DNA of 64,000 bases from Amycolatopsis dendrobii. GTDB taxonomy: Bacteria > Actinomycetota > Actinomycetes > Mycobacteriales > Pseudonocardiaceae. The translations under genes and the position numbers were made by a program. The DNA lies in contig NZ_JACGZW010000005.1 in NCBI RefSeq assembly GCF_014145675.1, forward strand, positions 1-64,000, in the 5' to 3' direction. Below the pieces are notes generated by a model, which was not told the origin of the DNA, did not search any database, and was given only the letters and a program-made list of their open reading frames with translations. Shown here piece by piece: positions 26,915 to 37,785 of this stretch (positions are counted from its first letter, which is position 1; every line of letters begins with the position of its first letter).

Positions 26915-27486
26915 CCACCCTCGAACGAACCGTCCCGGTGCGCGTCCTCGCCGCCGACCCGTTCCTGCGCGCCGGACTGGAAAGCGCGCTTTACGGCCGC
27001 GGCGAATTCGCCGATGCCGACGGCGGGGTCGCCGTGCTGGCGATCGACGAGGTCGACGACGCGGCCGTCGAGGCGATCCGGACGGCCAAGGAACGCAGCA
27101 CCACCGTGCTTCTGGTGACCGGCAAAGTCGACGCGCCCCGCGCGGCCCGCGCGATCGAGGCGGGTGCGTGCGGCGTCCTGCGGAGGGAGCAGGCTTGCGA
27201 ACAAACGCTGGTCTCCGCCGTGCGCGCCGCCGCGACCGGCCACGGCACGATGCCGCCGGACCTGCTGAGCGACCTGTTCGACGCCCCCGCCGCGCCGACC
27301 TTGGACGCGCGTGAACGCGACGTCCTGCGGATGGTCGCCGACGGTCACGAGACTGCCGAGATCGCTTCCGCGCTGGCCTATTCGGCCCGGACCGTGACGA
27401 CGATCGTGCACGACATCACCCACCGGCTGCGGTTGCGGAACCGGGCGCACGCCGTGGCGTTCGCTTTGCGGCAGGGGCTCATCTAA
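26911..27486 (+). CDS. LuxR-type regulator with atypical receiver domain
   Basis: A 191-residue regulator. The N-terminal part (about 8-110) looks like a receiver fold, but the acidic pair is reduced (RVLAADPFLRAGL) and the beta-3 phospho-Asp region reads VAVLAIDEVDD, so phosphorylation is uncertain. The C-terminal LuxR HTH (about 125-190) has LDARERDVLRMVADGHETAEIA and a recognition helix starting SARTVTTIVHDITHRL. It is the last gene of the coupled biosynthetic operon (ATGA overlap) and is probably a cluster regulator. Its last 60 residues are clearly related to the HTH-only protein encoded convergently at 27592-27807; both end in RNRAHA-...-GLI. Confidence 0.85.
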   Translation: MTTLERTVPVRVLAADPFLRAGLESALYGRGEFADADGGVAVLAIDEVDDAAVEAIRTAKERSTTVLLVTGKVDAPRAARAIEAGACGVLRREQACEQTLVSAVRAAATGHGTMPPDLLSDLFDAPAAPTLDARERDVLRMVADGHETAEIASALAYSARTVTTIVHDITHRLRLRNRAHAVAFALRQGLI

Positions 27487-27519
27487 GCCGTCGGCTCGCC
27501 GCGTCCGGGCGACGTGCGG

Positions 27520-27563
27520 TGCGGGGAACCCTGCGGGAGCCTGATTTCCGCAGGGTTCCCGCA
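27520..27563. terminator. Bidirectional hairpin between convergent regulators
   Basis: TGCGGGGAACCCTGCGGG pairs with TCCGCAGGGTTCCCGCA around a short loop, 35 bp after the + strand LuxR-type gene and 30 bp before the end of the convergent HTH gene. It is a likely terminator for both strands. Confidence 0.65.
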
Positions 27564-27591
27564 CGGATCTGTCCGCGGTGCGAAATCGCGC

Positions 27592-27807
27592 CTAGATCAG
27601 CCCGTTCCGCACCGCGTAAGCCGCCGCGTGGGCCCGGTTCCGTACTCCCAGCCGGGCCATCAGGTCGTACAGCGCGTTCTTCACCGTGTGCTCCGACCAG
27701 CCGAGTTCGGCCGCGATCTCGCTGTTGCTGTACCCCTCGGCGACGAGCCGCAGCACCCGCAGCTCGCGTTCGCCGAGCTGCGGCCGGTACGCCGCCTCGC
27801 CGTCCAC
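27592..27807 (-). CDS. HTH-only LuxR/GerE-type small regulator
   Basis: A 71-residue protein consisting almost only of a LuxR-type HTH (LGERELRVLRLVAEGYSNSEIAAEL, then SEHTVKNALYDLMARLGV). It has no receiver or sensory domain, like GerE. The best start seen is GTG at 27807, without a strong ribosome site; it begins 22 bases after the stop of the A-T-C NRPS and may be translated by reinitiation. The C-terminal half closely resembles that of the regulator at 26911-27486, suggesting duplication with loss of the N-terminal domain. It could compete with or dimerise with that regulator; this is inference. Confidence 0.7.
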   Translation of the reverse strand: MDGEAAYRPQLGERELRVLRLVAEGYSNSEIAAELGWSEHTVKNALYDLMARLGVRNRAHAAAYAVRNGLI

Positions 27808-27829
27808 CCGCCCAGTGTAGGAGGTCCGG

Positions 27830-30720
<2,891 letters not shown>

Positions 30721-30724
<4 letters not shown>

Positions 30725-31047
30725 GCTTCCCCGCTCACCGCACGCGGCCGAATCATCGCCCAGGCAACCGGTCCCGGGGCGAACCGCCGACCACCGCCGC
30801 CCGCCAGGACCCGCGACATCCCGCTCACCGACCGAATCGCCGCCCAGGCAGTCCGTTGCCGAACGATCCGCCGAAAACAAGCCGTCCGGCGGCAACCACC
30901 GTCGCTGAACAATGCCCGCGACATCCCGCTCGCCGCCGCACGCGGCCGAATCGTCGCCCAGGCAACCGGTTCCGGGGCAAGCCGCCGGCCACCAGCCACC
31001 CGACCGCGCCCACCGTGGTTCACCGAAGCCGACCGCATCTCGTTCAT
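30721..31047 (-). CDS. Repeat-built small ORF coupling two NRPS genes
   Basis: A 108-residue frame exactly filling the gap between two NRPS genes. Its ATG overlaps the stop of the upstream NRPS (ATGA), and its stop overlaps the ATG of the downstream NRPS (ATGA). It consists of about three imperfect 30-35-residue repeats with the pattern RR-x5-VAWATIRPRA-x-SGMSR-x-L; a related TTIRPRAAVSE stretch forms the very C-terminus of the upstream NRPS. Codon bias is moderate. I know no homologue. It may be a translated spacer that keeps ribosomes coupled between the NRPS genes, a docking-like peptide, or a duplication scar. Confidence 0.45.
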
Positions 31048-31090
31048 GCGTCCTCGCTCACCGCCGCGCGCGGGCGGATTGTCGTCCGCG
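30733..31090 (-). repeat. Imperfect tandem repeats at the NRPS-NRPS junction
   Basis: Related blocks start (plus-strand reading) at 30733, 30823, 30928 and about 31056. Each begins GCTCACCG or a close variant, followed by GCCGAATCATCGCCCAGGCA-like sequence; the last lies inside the 3' end of the upstream NRPS gene. Spacings are about 90, 105 and 128 bp. Several copies include a GAGCGGGATGTCGCGGG block resembling the start region of the downstream NRPS gene. Confidence 0.7.
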
Positions 31091-34000
31091 CGGCGGGTTG
31101 CTGAGCGAGCCGCGGATAACCGGCCACCGCCGCGGCGAGGGACTCGACGGTCGGATGGTCGAAGAGGGCCCGCACGGGGACGTCAGCGTCCAGCGCCGCG
31201 CGAAGCCGCACCGAAATCCGGGTGGCGGCCACGGAATGCCCGCCCAGATCGAAGAAATCGTCCCGCACTCCGATCCGGTCCGCGCCCAGCACCTCCGCCC
31301 ACACCCCGGCGACCAGTTCCTCCACCGGTCCGCGCGGCGCGACGTGCGGGCGTTCGCGCGCCATCGGTTCCGGCGCGGGCAACGCGGCCCGGTCGAGTTT
31401 GCCGGCTGGAGTGCGCGGCAGTTCCGGCAGCAGCACGAAACCGCTGGGCACCAGGTAGTCCGGCAGGACTCCAGAGAGTCCTTTCCGGACGTCCGCAATG
31501 GACAGTTCCCCCGCGGCGACGACGTAGGCGGTCAGCTCCACGCCGTCCGCGGAAGGGGTCGGCTGGACGGCGGCGTCCCGGATCCGCGGGTCCGCCCGCA
31601 GCACGGCCTCGACCTCGCCCGGTTCGACTCGATGGCCTCGGACCTTCACCTGGTCGTCGGCCCGCCCGAGGATCTCGACCGAACCGTCCGGCCGTCGACG
31701 CGCCAGGTCGCCGGTGCGGTAGAGCCGTCCGCCTGGCCGGGGGCCGTGCGGGTCCGGGGCGAAGCGTTCCGCGGTCAGGGCCGGGCGACCGGCGTAGCCG
31801 CGGGCCAGGCCGTCGCCGCCGATCCACACTTCGCCGGCTACGCCGGGCGGCACCGGTTCGAGGTCGTCGCCCAGCAGGTAGACGTCGGTGTTCGCGACTG
31901 GCTCCCAGGCGACGACCCGGTCCCCGTCGAGTTCGGCGACGGTCGACCAGATCGTCGTTTCGGTCGGGCCGTAAAGATCCCACAGCCGCGCCCCGCCCGC
32001 GGTGAGCCGCCGCGCCAGGTCGTCCGGCAGCTTCTCGCCGCCGGCGAACACGGTCAGCTCAGCAGGCGGAGTCCAGCCCGAATCGGCCAGCAGCCGCAAG
32101 CCCGACGGCGTCGCCTGGACGACCGACGGCGCGGTCCGCTCGATCAACCCGGCCTGCCGCTGCGGATCGACGCATTCCTCGGCGGTCGCGACGATCACCT
32201 GGCCGCCGGCCAGCAACGGCAAGTACAGCTCCAGCGCGGAGATGTCGAACGAAACCGTCGTCAGCGCGAGCACCGCCGCACCCGGCGCGAGACCAGGCCG
32301 TTCCCGCATCGACAGCAGGAAGTTCGCCAGCGCGGCATGGCCGATCTGGACGCCCTTGGGCTGCCCGGTGGAACCGGACGTGTAGATGACGTAAGCGAGT
32401 TCGCCGCCATCGGGCCGGGGCACGGGACCATCCGCCGGGCACGCCGCGATCGCCGCCGCGTCGCGGTCGAGCAGCACCGCCGAACAGCCGGTTCCCTCCA
32501 GCAACCCTGCCAGCGGCTCTTCGCTGAGCACCACCTCCGCTCCCGAATCGGCCAGCACGTAACCGACCCGCTTCGCCGGATAGCGCGGATCGACCGGCAA
32601 GTACGCGGCTCCCGCCCGGTGCACGGCGAGCAACGCGACGAGCAGGTCCGGACCCCGGTCGAGCAGCACCCCGACCAGCGACCCGCGCCGCACTCCCTGT
32701 TCCTTCAAATACCGCGCCAGCTTAACGACCCGCACCGACAATTCCCGATAAGCGAGCGTCACTTCGCCGCACCGCATCGCCACCGCATCCGGGTGCTCCA
32801 GCGCGGCGGCCTCGAACAACTCCGGCAGCATCCGGCCGGTTCGCTCGGTCCGCACAGGATTTCGCAGCAGCGCGGCCCGATCCGCCGCAGGCAGCCCAGA
32901 CCGCCGCGGATCGGAGGCCGGCGCGGCCACGATCCGCTCCAGGACGTGGCGATAGAGCCGGGCGAGGAACTCCATGTGCGCGACAGCGATCCGGTAAGTG
33001 AACGCCTCCAGCACAAACGCGCCAGGCACGGTCGACACGGACAGGCCGAACTCGTTGGGCGTGCTGTCGGCGACCTCGGCCAGGTCCACCAGCGCTTCCG
33101 TGAGGACGTGCATGTCCGTGTGGTTGAAGAAAACGTCGACGAGCGGCACCTGCCCGCCCCACTCGGCCTGCATCGCGGGCAGCGGGAAATGCCGGTGCGG
33201 CCACATCGCGGTCTCCTCCGCGAACACCGCGCGCGCCAGCTCCGGCCAGTCGCGCGCGTCCGCTGGCGCCGCGAACGGCACTGTGTTCAGGAACATCCCG
33301 CGCACCTGGTCGCCGCCTGCCCGCTCAAGACGGCTGTTGGTCACCACGCCGGTGTGGAACGGCCGGTCGCGGCCGGCAATCGTTCGCAGCACGGTGAGAT
33401 GTGCGGCCAGCAGCAGGCTCTTCAGCGGAACGCCAGCCGACGAAGCCACCGCACGCAACCGAGGCGTCAAATCGCCGAACGGCACCCGCACCGTGCGGTA
33501 AACCCCGTCGTCCTCGCCCGCCCAACCCGACGGCACGGCAAACCGCTCGGCCGAGCGCACCCGGTCCGCCCAGAACTCACGGTCCACAGCGGACTCCAGC
33601 GACTCCCGTTCCCGGGCGACCGTGTCCGCGAACCGGACCAGCGGCGGTTGCCCGTGCGTCGCCGCGCCTGCCCGGTAGTCCTCGAGCAGCTCGGCGACCA
33701 GCGAATTCTGGCTCCAGCCGTCGAGTATCGCGTGCACGTAGCTGAACGAGAGCCGCCATTCGCGCTCGCCGAGCCAGTGGACGTGCAGGCGCAGCAGCGA
33801 AGGGCGGAGCAGATCGAACCCGCGCGCCCGGTCCTCCGCCGGGTACTCCCGTACCCGCGCGGCCTGCTCCTCGGCGGGCAACGCGCGCAGATCGTCGCAG
33901 GTCACTTCGACGACAGCGGTCTCGTGCACCCGCTGCAACGGCGGAACCGCGGCGAAGTCAACGGAGGTACGCAGGATCTCGTGCCGCGCGACCAGCCGGT

Positions 34001-37000
34001 TCACTGCCTGCTGCAAGGCGTCCGGGCGGAATTCCTCGTACACCGGGTAGCCGAGGTGGTTCAGGTAGAGGCCGCGGTCGGCTCCGGCGAGCATCTCGTG
34101 CACCATGCCCGCCTGCGCGAGCGACAGCGGATAGGCGTCGGTCACGTCGGCCGGCAATGCCGCGCGCTGGCCGGCGGCGAGCTGCGCGAACGGCTCGACC
34201 ACCTCGATCGCTGCCGCCGGACCGCCGAGCCCGGCGGCGAAGTCGGCCACTCGCTGCCGCCGGAAGAGGTCCGCGACGCTCGCCTCGATTCCCTCCGCGT
34301 TCAGCAGCCCCACGGCGCGGATCGCCCGCAGAGAATCGCCGCCCAGCGCGAAAAAGCTGTCCTCCGCCCCGACTCGATCGACACCGGTCGCCGCCGCGAA
34401 CGCGCGAGCCACCGCAGCCTCCGCCGGGGTGCGCGGCGCGACGTAATCGTGGCTCATGCGCGCACCGTCCGGCGCGGGCAAGGCGTTGCGATCGATTTTG
34501 CCGCTGGCGGTGAGAGGCAGCGCGTCCAGCGCGAGCCACGCCGACGGCAGCATCGGTTCCGGCAGTGTGCGGGCCAGATAGGCGCGCAATTCGGCCGGGT
34601 CGGGGGTACGGCCGGGCTCGGCGACGAAGTAGCCGACGAGCCGGTCGTCACGCACGGCGGCCGCCGCCGCGCGCAGGTCGGGATGGGTCAGCAGAGTCGC
34701 CTCGACCTCGCCGAGCTCGATCCGGTTGCCGTGGATCTTGACCTGGTGGTCGAGCCGTCCCCGGTACTCGATCCGGCCGTCGGGCAGCCGCCGGGCGAGG
34801 TCGCCGGTGCGGTACAGCCGTTCGCCGGGCTGCCGCGCGAACGGGTCCGGGACGAACTTCTCCGCGGTCAGCGACGGCCGGTTCAGATAGCCGCGCGCCA
34901 GCTGCACTCCGGCGATGACCAGCTCGCCGGGCACGCCGACCGGCACCTCGCGCAGCTCGGCGTCCACCACGTACACCCGGGTGTTCGCGATCGCGCGGCC
35001 GATCGTGACGGTCTCCCCCGGCAGGCAGCGCGTCGCCGTCACGTCCACCGAAGCTTCGGTCGGCCCGTAGAGATTATGCAGCTCAGCGTCGATCAGCTGG
35101 TGAAACCGTTGCGCCAGTTCATCCGGGAGCGCCTCCCCGCTGCACAGCACCCGGCGCAGCGACGGCACCGGACCGGAGAGAAAGGCCCGCAGCATCGACG
35201 GCACGAAGTGAGCGGTCGTGATCCCTTCGGCCATGACTTCGGCGAGGTAAGCCGGGTCGCGGTGTCCGCCCGGCCGGGCCATCACGAGCGTCGCGCCGGC
35301 GGAGAGGGTCCAGAAGAACTCCCATACCGAGACGTCGAAACCGAACGGAGTCTTTTGCAGGACGCGGTCTCGCGGAGTCAGGCCGTATTCCGCTTGCATC
35401 CACCGCAGCCGGTTCACGATCCCGCGGTGCTCGACCACCACGCCCTTGGGCTTGCCCGTGGACCCCGAGGTGTAGATCACGTATGCCGCGTTATCCGGCC
35501 GTACAACGACATTCACCGGGTGCCGCGGTTTGTCGAGAGCCGTGAGATCACCCGGTTCGATCACCACCTTCGCGGCGGAATCCTCGATCATGAACCGCAG
35601 CCGGTCCTCGGGATGATCCGGATCCAGCGGCAAATACGCCGCCCCGGCCTTGAGAATCCCGACCAGCGCGACCACCATCTCCAAGCCGCGTTCCAGCCGA
35701 ACCCCCACCACCGACTCAGCGCCCACCCCACGCGCCTGAAGCCAATGCGCTGCCTGGTTCGACAGCTCGTCCAGCTCCAGATAGGACACTTCGCGGCCGC
35801 CGGCGACCACCGCTGCCCCACCAGCACTGACCCCCTCGGCGATGAGCGACAGCAGCGTCCCGCTCCCGAAGGGAACGTCAGTGTCATTCCAGCGCGCCAG
35901 TTCAGTCTTCTCGGCAGCGTTCAGCCAAGGAAGATCTGCCAGCGGCGTGCCAGGATTCGCGACGATCCCGCGCAGCAACTCGGTGAAATGCCCGGCTATC
36001 CGCTCCACAGTGGACCGGTCGAACAGCGCGACCGGGTACTCCAGCACGCCGTCCAGACCACCGTCCGGCCGCTCGGTCACTTCCAGCGTCAGGTCGAACT
36101 TCGCACTGTGCCAAGGAGAATGGACTTGCTCGCCGCGCAGTCCGGCAGCCTCGAACCCGGCATCAGCAGTGTTCTGCAGCACGAGCATCGCTTGGAAAAG
36201 CGGATTGCGGGACAGATCGCGGTCCGGCACCAGCTCGTCGGCCAGCCGTTCGAACGGCGCTTCCTGACGGGAATACGCATCGAGAGTGTCCCGCCGGACG
36301 CCGTCGAGGAAATCCGCGAACGACACCGAACCATCGACCTTGGCCCGCAGTACCAGGGTATTCAGGAACAGCCCGATCAAATCCTGCGCCTCGGCACGCG
36401 TCCGCCCGGCAACCGGGGTGCCGACCGTGACGTCCGCCTGCCCCGAATACCGGCTCAGCAGAATCTGATAAGCAGCCAGCAGCACCATAAACGTGGTCGC
36501 CCGATGCGCCCGGCCGAGCGCGGCGACGGCGGTACCGAGTTCGGCGTCCACGGCGAATCTCAGGATGTCCCCGCGCGGATCGTGCACCGGCGGGCGGGGA
36601 CGGTCCGTCGGGAGAGTCAGCGGCGCGACCCCGTCGAGCCGTCGACGCCAGAACTCGACTTGCTCCGTCACTCGCTCGCTGGCCGTGTGCTTCCGTTGCC
36701 AGGAAGCGAAATCGGCGTACTGGACCGGCAGCTGCGGCAAGGTCTGCCCGCTGTACAGCGCCGCGAGTTCCCGCGCGACGACGGACGTCGACCATCCGTC
36801 GTACGCGATGTGGTGCACGACGAGCAGCAGAACGTGCTCAGTCGCGGACTGCCGCAGCACCCGAACCCGCAACGGCCGGTGCCGCGCCAGGTCGAACGGC
36901 ACCGACGCGGCTTCCCGGGTGACCGCCTCGACGCGATCCGCCGGGACGTCCTGGACGGTCAGATCCACCCCGGGTTCGCCGACGAGTTGTTCCGGCGCCC

Positions 37001-37298
37001 CGTCGCGTTCGACATAGGCGGTGCGGAGAATCTCGTGGCGTTCCGTGATCGTCTGCCAGCACGTCCGCAGCCGCTCGACGTCGAGGGGGCCGCGCAGCCG
37101 CCACGCCGCGGTCACCACGTACTCGGTTCCGCCGGGGCGGAGCCGGTCCAGTACCCAGACCCGCTGCTGCGCCGGAGAAAGCGGCAGCGGACGGCTGCGG
37201 TCGGCCCGGATCGCCGACCGGGCCGGGGCCGGCCGGGCCGGGGCCGCGGCCAGATAACGCTCCAGCAGCTCGTCGCGCCGGGACTGTTCGGTGGTCAT
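31044..37298 (-). CDS. NRPS, two modules C-A(Ser)-T-C-A(Gly)-T
   Basis: A 2,084-residue bimodular NRPS. Module 1: condensation (about 35-450; HHIAYDGWS), adenylation (about 470-950; specificity D-V-W-H-L-S-L-V-D-K, serine), carrier with ALGGDSLRAI. Module 2: condensation (about 1060-1490) with YVHAILDGWS, so the first His of HHxxxDG is Val but the catalytic second His is kept, and a YPLSLAQAGMVHEM opening; adenylation (about 1500-1950; D-I-L-Q-F-G-L-I-W-K, glycine code); carrier with DLGGHSVAATRI. No epimerase, reductase or thioesterase is present, so the chain leaves in trans. GGGGAG precedes the ATG. It lies directly downstream of an mbtH gene and ends in an ATGA overlap with the repeat ORF. 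Confidence 0.93.
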   Translation of the reverse strand: MTTEQSRRDELLERYLAAAPARPAPARSAIRADRSRPLPLSPAQQRVWVLDRLRPGGTEYVVTAAWRLRGPLDVERLRTCWQTITERHEILRTAYVERDGAPEQLVGEPGVDLTVQDVPADRVEAVTREAASVPFDLARHRPLRVRVLRQSATEHVLLLVVHHIAYDGWSTSVVARELAALYSGQTLPQLPVQYADFASWQRKHTASERVTEQVEFWRRRLDGVAPLTLPTDRPRPPVHDPRGDILRFAVDAELGTAVAALGRAHRATTFMVLLAAYQILLSRYSGQADVTVGTPVAGRTRAEAQDLIGLFLNTLVLRAKVDGSVSFADFLDGVRRDTLDAYSRQEAPFERLADELVPDRDLSRNPLFQAMLVLQNTADAGFEAAGLRGEQVHSPWHSAKFDLTLEVTERPDGGLDGVLEYPVALFDRSTVERIAGHFTELLRGIVANPGTPLADLPWLNAAEKTELARWNDTDVPFGSGTLLSLIAEGVSAGGAAVVAGGREVSYLELDELSNQAAHWLQARGVGAESVVGVRLERGLEMVVALVGILKAGAAYLPLDPDHPEDRLRFMIEDSAAKVVIEPGDLTALDKPRHPVNVVVRPDNAAYVIYTSGSTGKPKGVVVEHRGIVNRLRWMQAEYGLTPRDRVLQKTPFGFDVSVWEFFWTLSAGATLVMARPGGHRDPAYLAEVMAEGITTAHFVPSMLRAFLSGPVPSLRRVLCSGEALPDELAQRFHQLIDAELHNLYGPTEASVDVTATRCLPGETVTIGRAIANTRVYVVDAELREVPVGVPGELVIAGVQLARGYLNRPSLTAEKFVPDPFARQPGERLYRTGDLARRLPDGRIEYRGRLDHQVKIHGNRIELGEVEATLLTHPDLRAAAAAVRDDRLVGYFVAEPGRTPDPAELRAYLARTLPEPMLPSAWLALDALPLTASGKIDRNALPAPDGARMSHDYVAPRTPAEAAVARAFAAATGVDRVGAEDSFFALGGDSLRAIRAVGLLNAEGIEASVADLFRRQRVADFAAGLGGPAAAIEVVEPFAQLAAGQRAALPADVTDAYPLSLAQAGMVHEMLAGADRGLYLNHLGYPVYEEFRPDALQQAVNRLVARHEILRTSVDFAAVPPLQRVHETAVVEVTCDDLRALPAEEQAARVREYPAEDRARGFDLLRPSLLRLHVHWLGEREWRLSFSYVHAILDGWSQNSLVAELLEDYRAGAATHGQPPLVRFADTVARERESLESAVDREFWADRVRSAERFAVPSGWAGEDDGVYRTVRVPFGDLTPRLRAVASSAGVPLKSLLLAAHLTVLRTIAGRDRPFHTGVVTNSRLERAGGDQVRGMFLNTVPFAAPADARDWPELARAVFAEETAMWPHRHFPLPAMQAEWGGQVPLVDVFFNHTDMHVLTEALVDLAEVADSTPNEFGLSVSTVPGAFVLEAFTYRIAVAHMEFLARLYRHVLERIVAAPASDPRRSGLPAADRAALLRNPVRTERTGRMLPELFEAAALEHPDAVAMRCGEVTLAYRELSVRVVKLARYLKEQGVRRGSLVGVLLDRGPDLLVALLAVHRAGAAYLPVDPRYPAKRVGYVLADSGAEVVLSEEPLAGLLEGTGCSAVLLDRDAAAIAACPADGPVPRPDGGELAYVIYTSGSTGQPKGVQIGHAALANFLLSMRERPGLAPGAAVLALTTVSFDISALELYLPLLAGGQVIVATAEECVDPQRQAGLIERTAPSVVQATPSGLRLLADSGWTPPAELTVFAGGEKLPDDLARRLTAGGARLWDLYGPTETTIWSTVAELDGDRVVAWEPVANTDVYLLGDDLEPVPPGVAGEVWIGGDGLARGYAGRPALTAERFAPDPHGPRPGGRLYRTGDLARRRPDGSVEILGRADDQVKVRGHRVEPGEVEAVLRADPRIRDAAVQPTPSADGVELTAYVVAAGELSIADVRKGLSGVLPDYLVPSGFVLLPELPRTPAGKLDRAALPAPEPMARERPHVAPRGPVEELVAGVWAEVLGADRIGVRDDFFDLGGHSVAATRISVRLRAALDADVPVRALFDHPTVESLAAAVAGYPRLAQQPAARTTIRPRAAVSEDA

Positions 37299-37342
37299 CG
37301 CTCCCCCTGCGGGCTGGTCGGCGAGGCTGGTCGGCGAACGTC

Positions 37343-37390
37343 CGTGAGGGAAACCCTCACCGGTTCTGATTCCCTCGGAGTTCCCTCACG
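37343..37390. repeat. Inverted repeat between mbtH and NRPS
   Basis: CGTGAGGGAA (37343-37352) and TTCCCTCACG (37381-37390) form a 10-bp stem around a 28-nt loop that itself holds related GGTTCTGATTCCCTCGG sequence. It resembles the AGGGAATC hairpin at 54.1 kb and is probably a member of the same dispersed repeat family. In the transcript it lies between mbtH and the NRPS and could attenuate or stabilise the message. Confidence 0.5.
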
Positions 37391-37423
37391 TACCTGCCGC
37401 ACGGAAAACCACCGAGGCGGCGG

Positions 37424-37633
37424 CTAAGCCGGAGCGTCCGCCCGCATCCGCTCCCGCAGGCTCTTCGGCCGCATGTCCGTCCACACCTCGTCGATGTGGT
37501 CGAGGCACTCCTGCTTGGGACCGCGCTTCCCCTCGTACCGCCAGCCCGCCGGCAGTTCGCGGTCGACCAGCCAGATCGAGTACTGCTCCTCGTCGTTGAG
37601 CACGACGCCGTAGGTGCGTTCGTCCTCGCTCAT
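37424..37633 (-). CDS. mbtH: MbtH-like NRPS chaperone
   Basis: A 69-residue MbtH-family protein with the signature NDEEQYSIW, LPAGW, and the C-terminal [18 protein letters not shown]. MbtH proteins bind the N-terminal lobe of adenylation domains and are needed for their folding or activity. AGGAGG lies seven bases before the ATG. It is the first gene of the - strand unit with the Ser/Gly NRPS, and diverges from the C-A-T NRPS at 37786 across a 150-bp shared promoter region. Confidence 0.95.
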   Translation of the reverse strand: MSEDERTYGVVLNDEEQYSIWLVDRELPAGWRYEGKRGPKQECLDHIDEVWTDMRPKSLRERMRADAPA

Positions 37634-37785
37634 CCGGGTCCTCCTCGTCCTCGCGCCGGGCACACCCGTCCCGTCGCGAGCCGAGCCTTCCCGCGCGGGC
37701 GGCGGCGCGACAGAGAAGAACGCGCAGCAACGAGCGCACCGTCCCGGCTCTGGGCCCGCCGGGCGGGAACGGCCACCCTGGCGCC

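Noticed and set aside
30725..30895. Longer N-terminus for the A-T-C NRPS, starting at 30895
   Set aside because: The extra 57 residues lie in the repeat ORF region in a different frame with no fold; the ATGA-coupled ATG at 30724 starts just before the A domain.
34240..34480. Epimerase domain in the Ser/Gly NRPS, suggested by the LGGDSL carrier
   Set aside because: The following domain has C-type motifs (YPLSLAQAGM, VHAILDGWS) and lacks the epimerase signatures HHLxVDxVSW, EGHGRE and NYLGQ.
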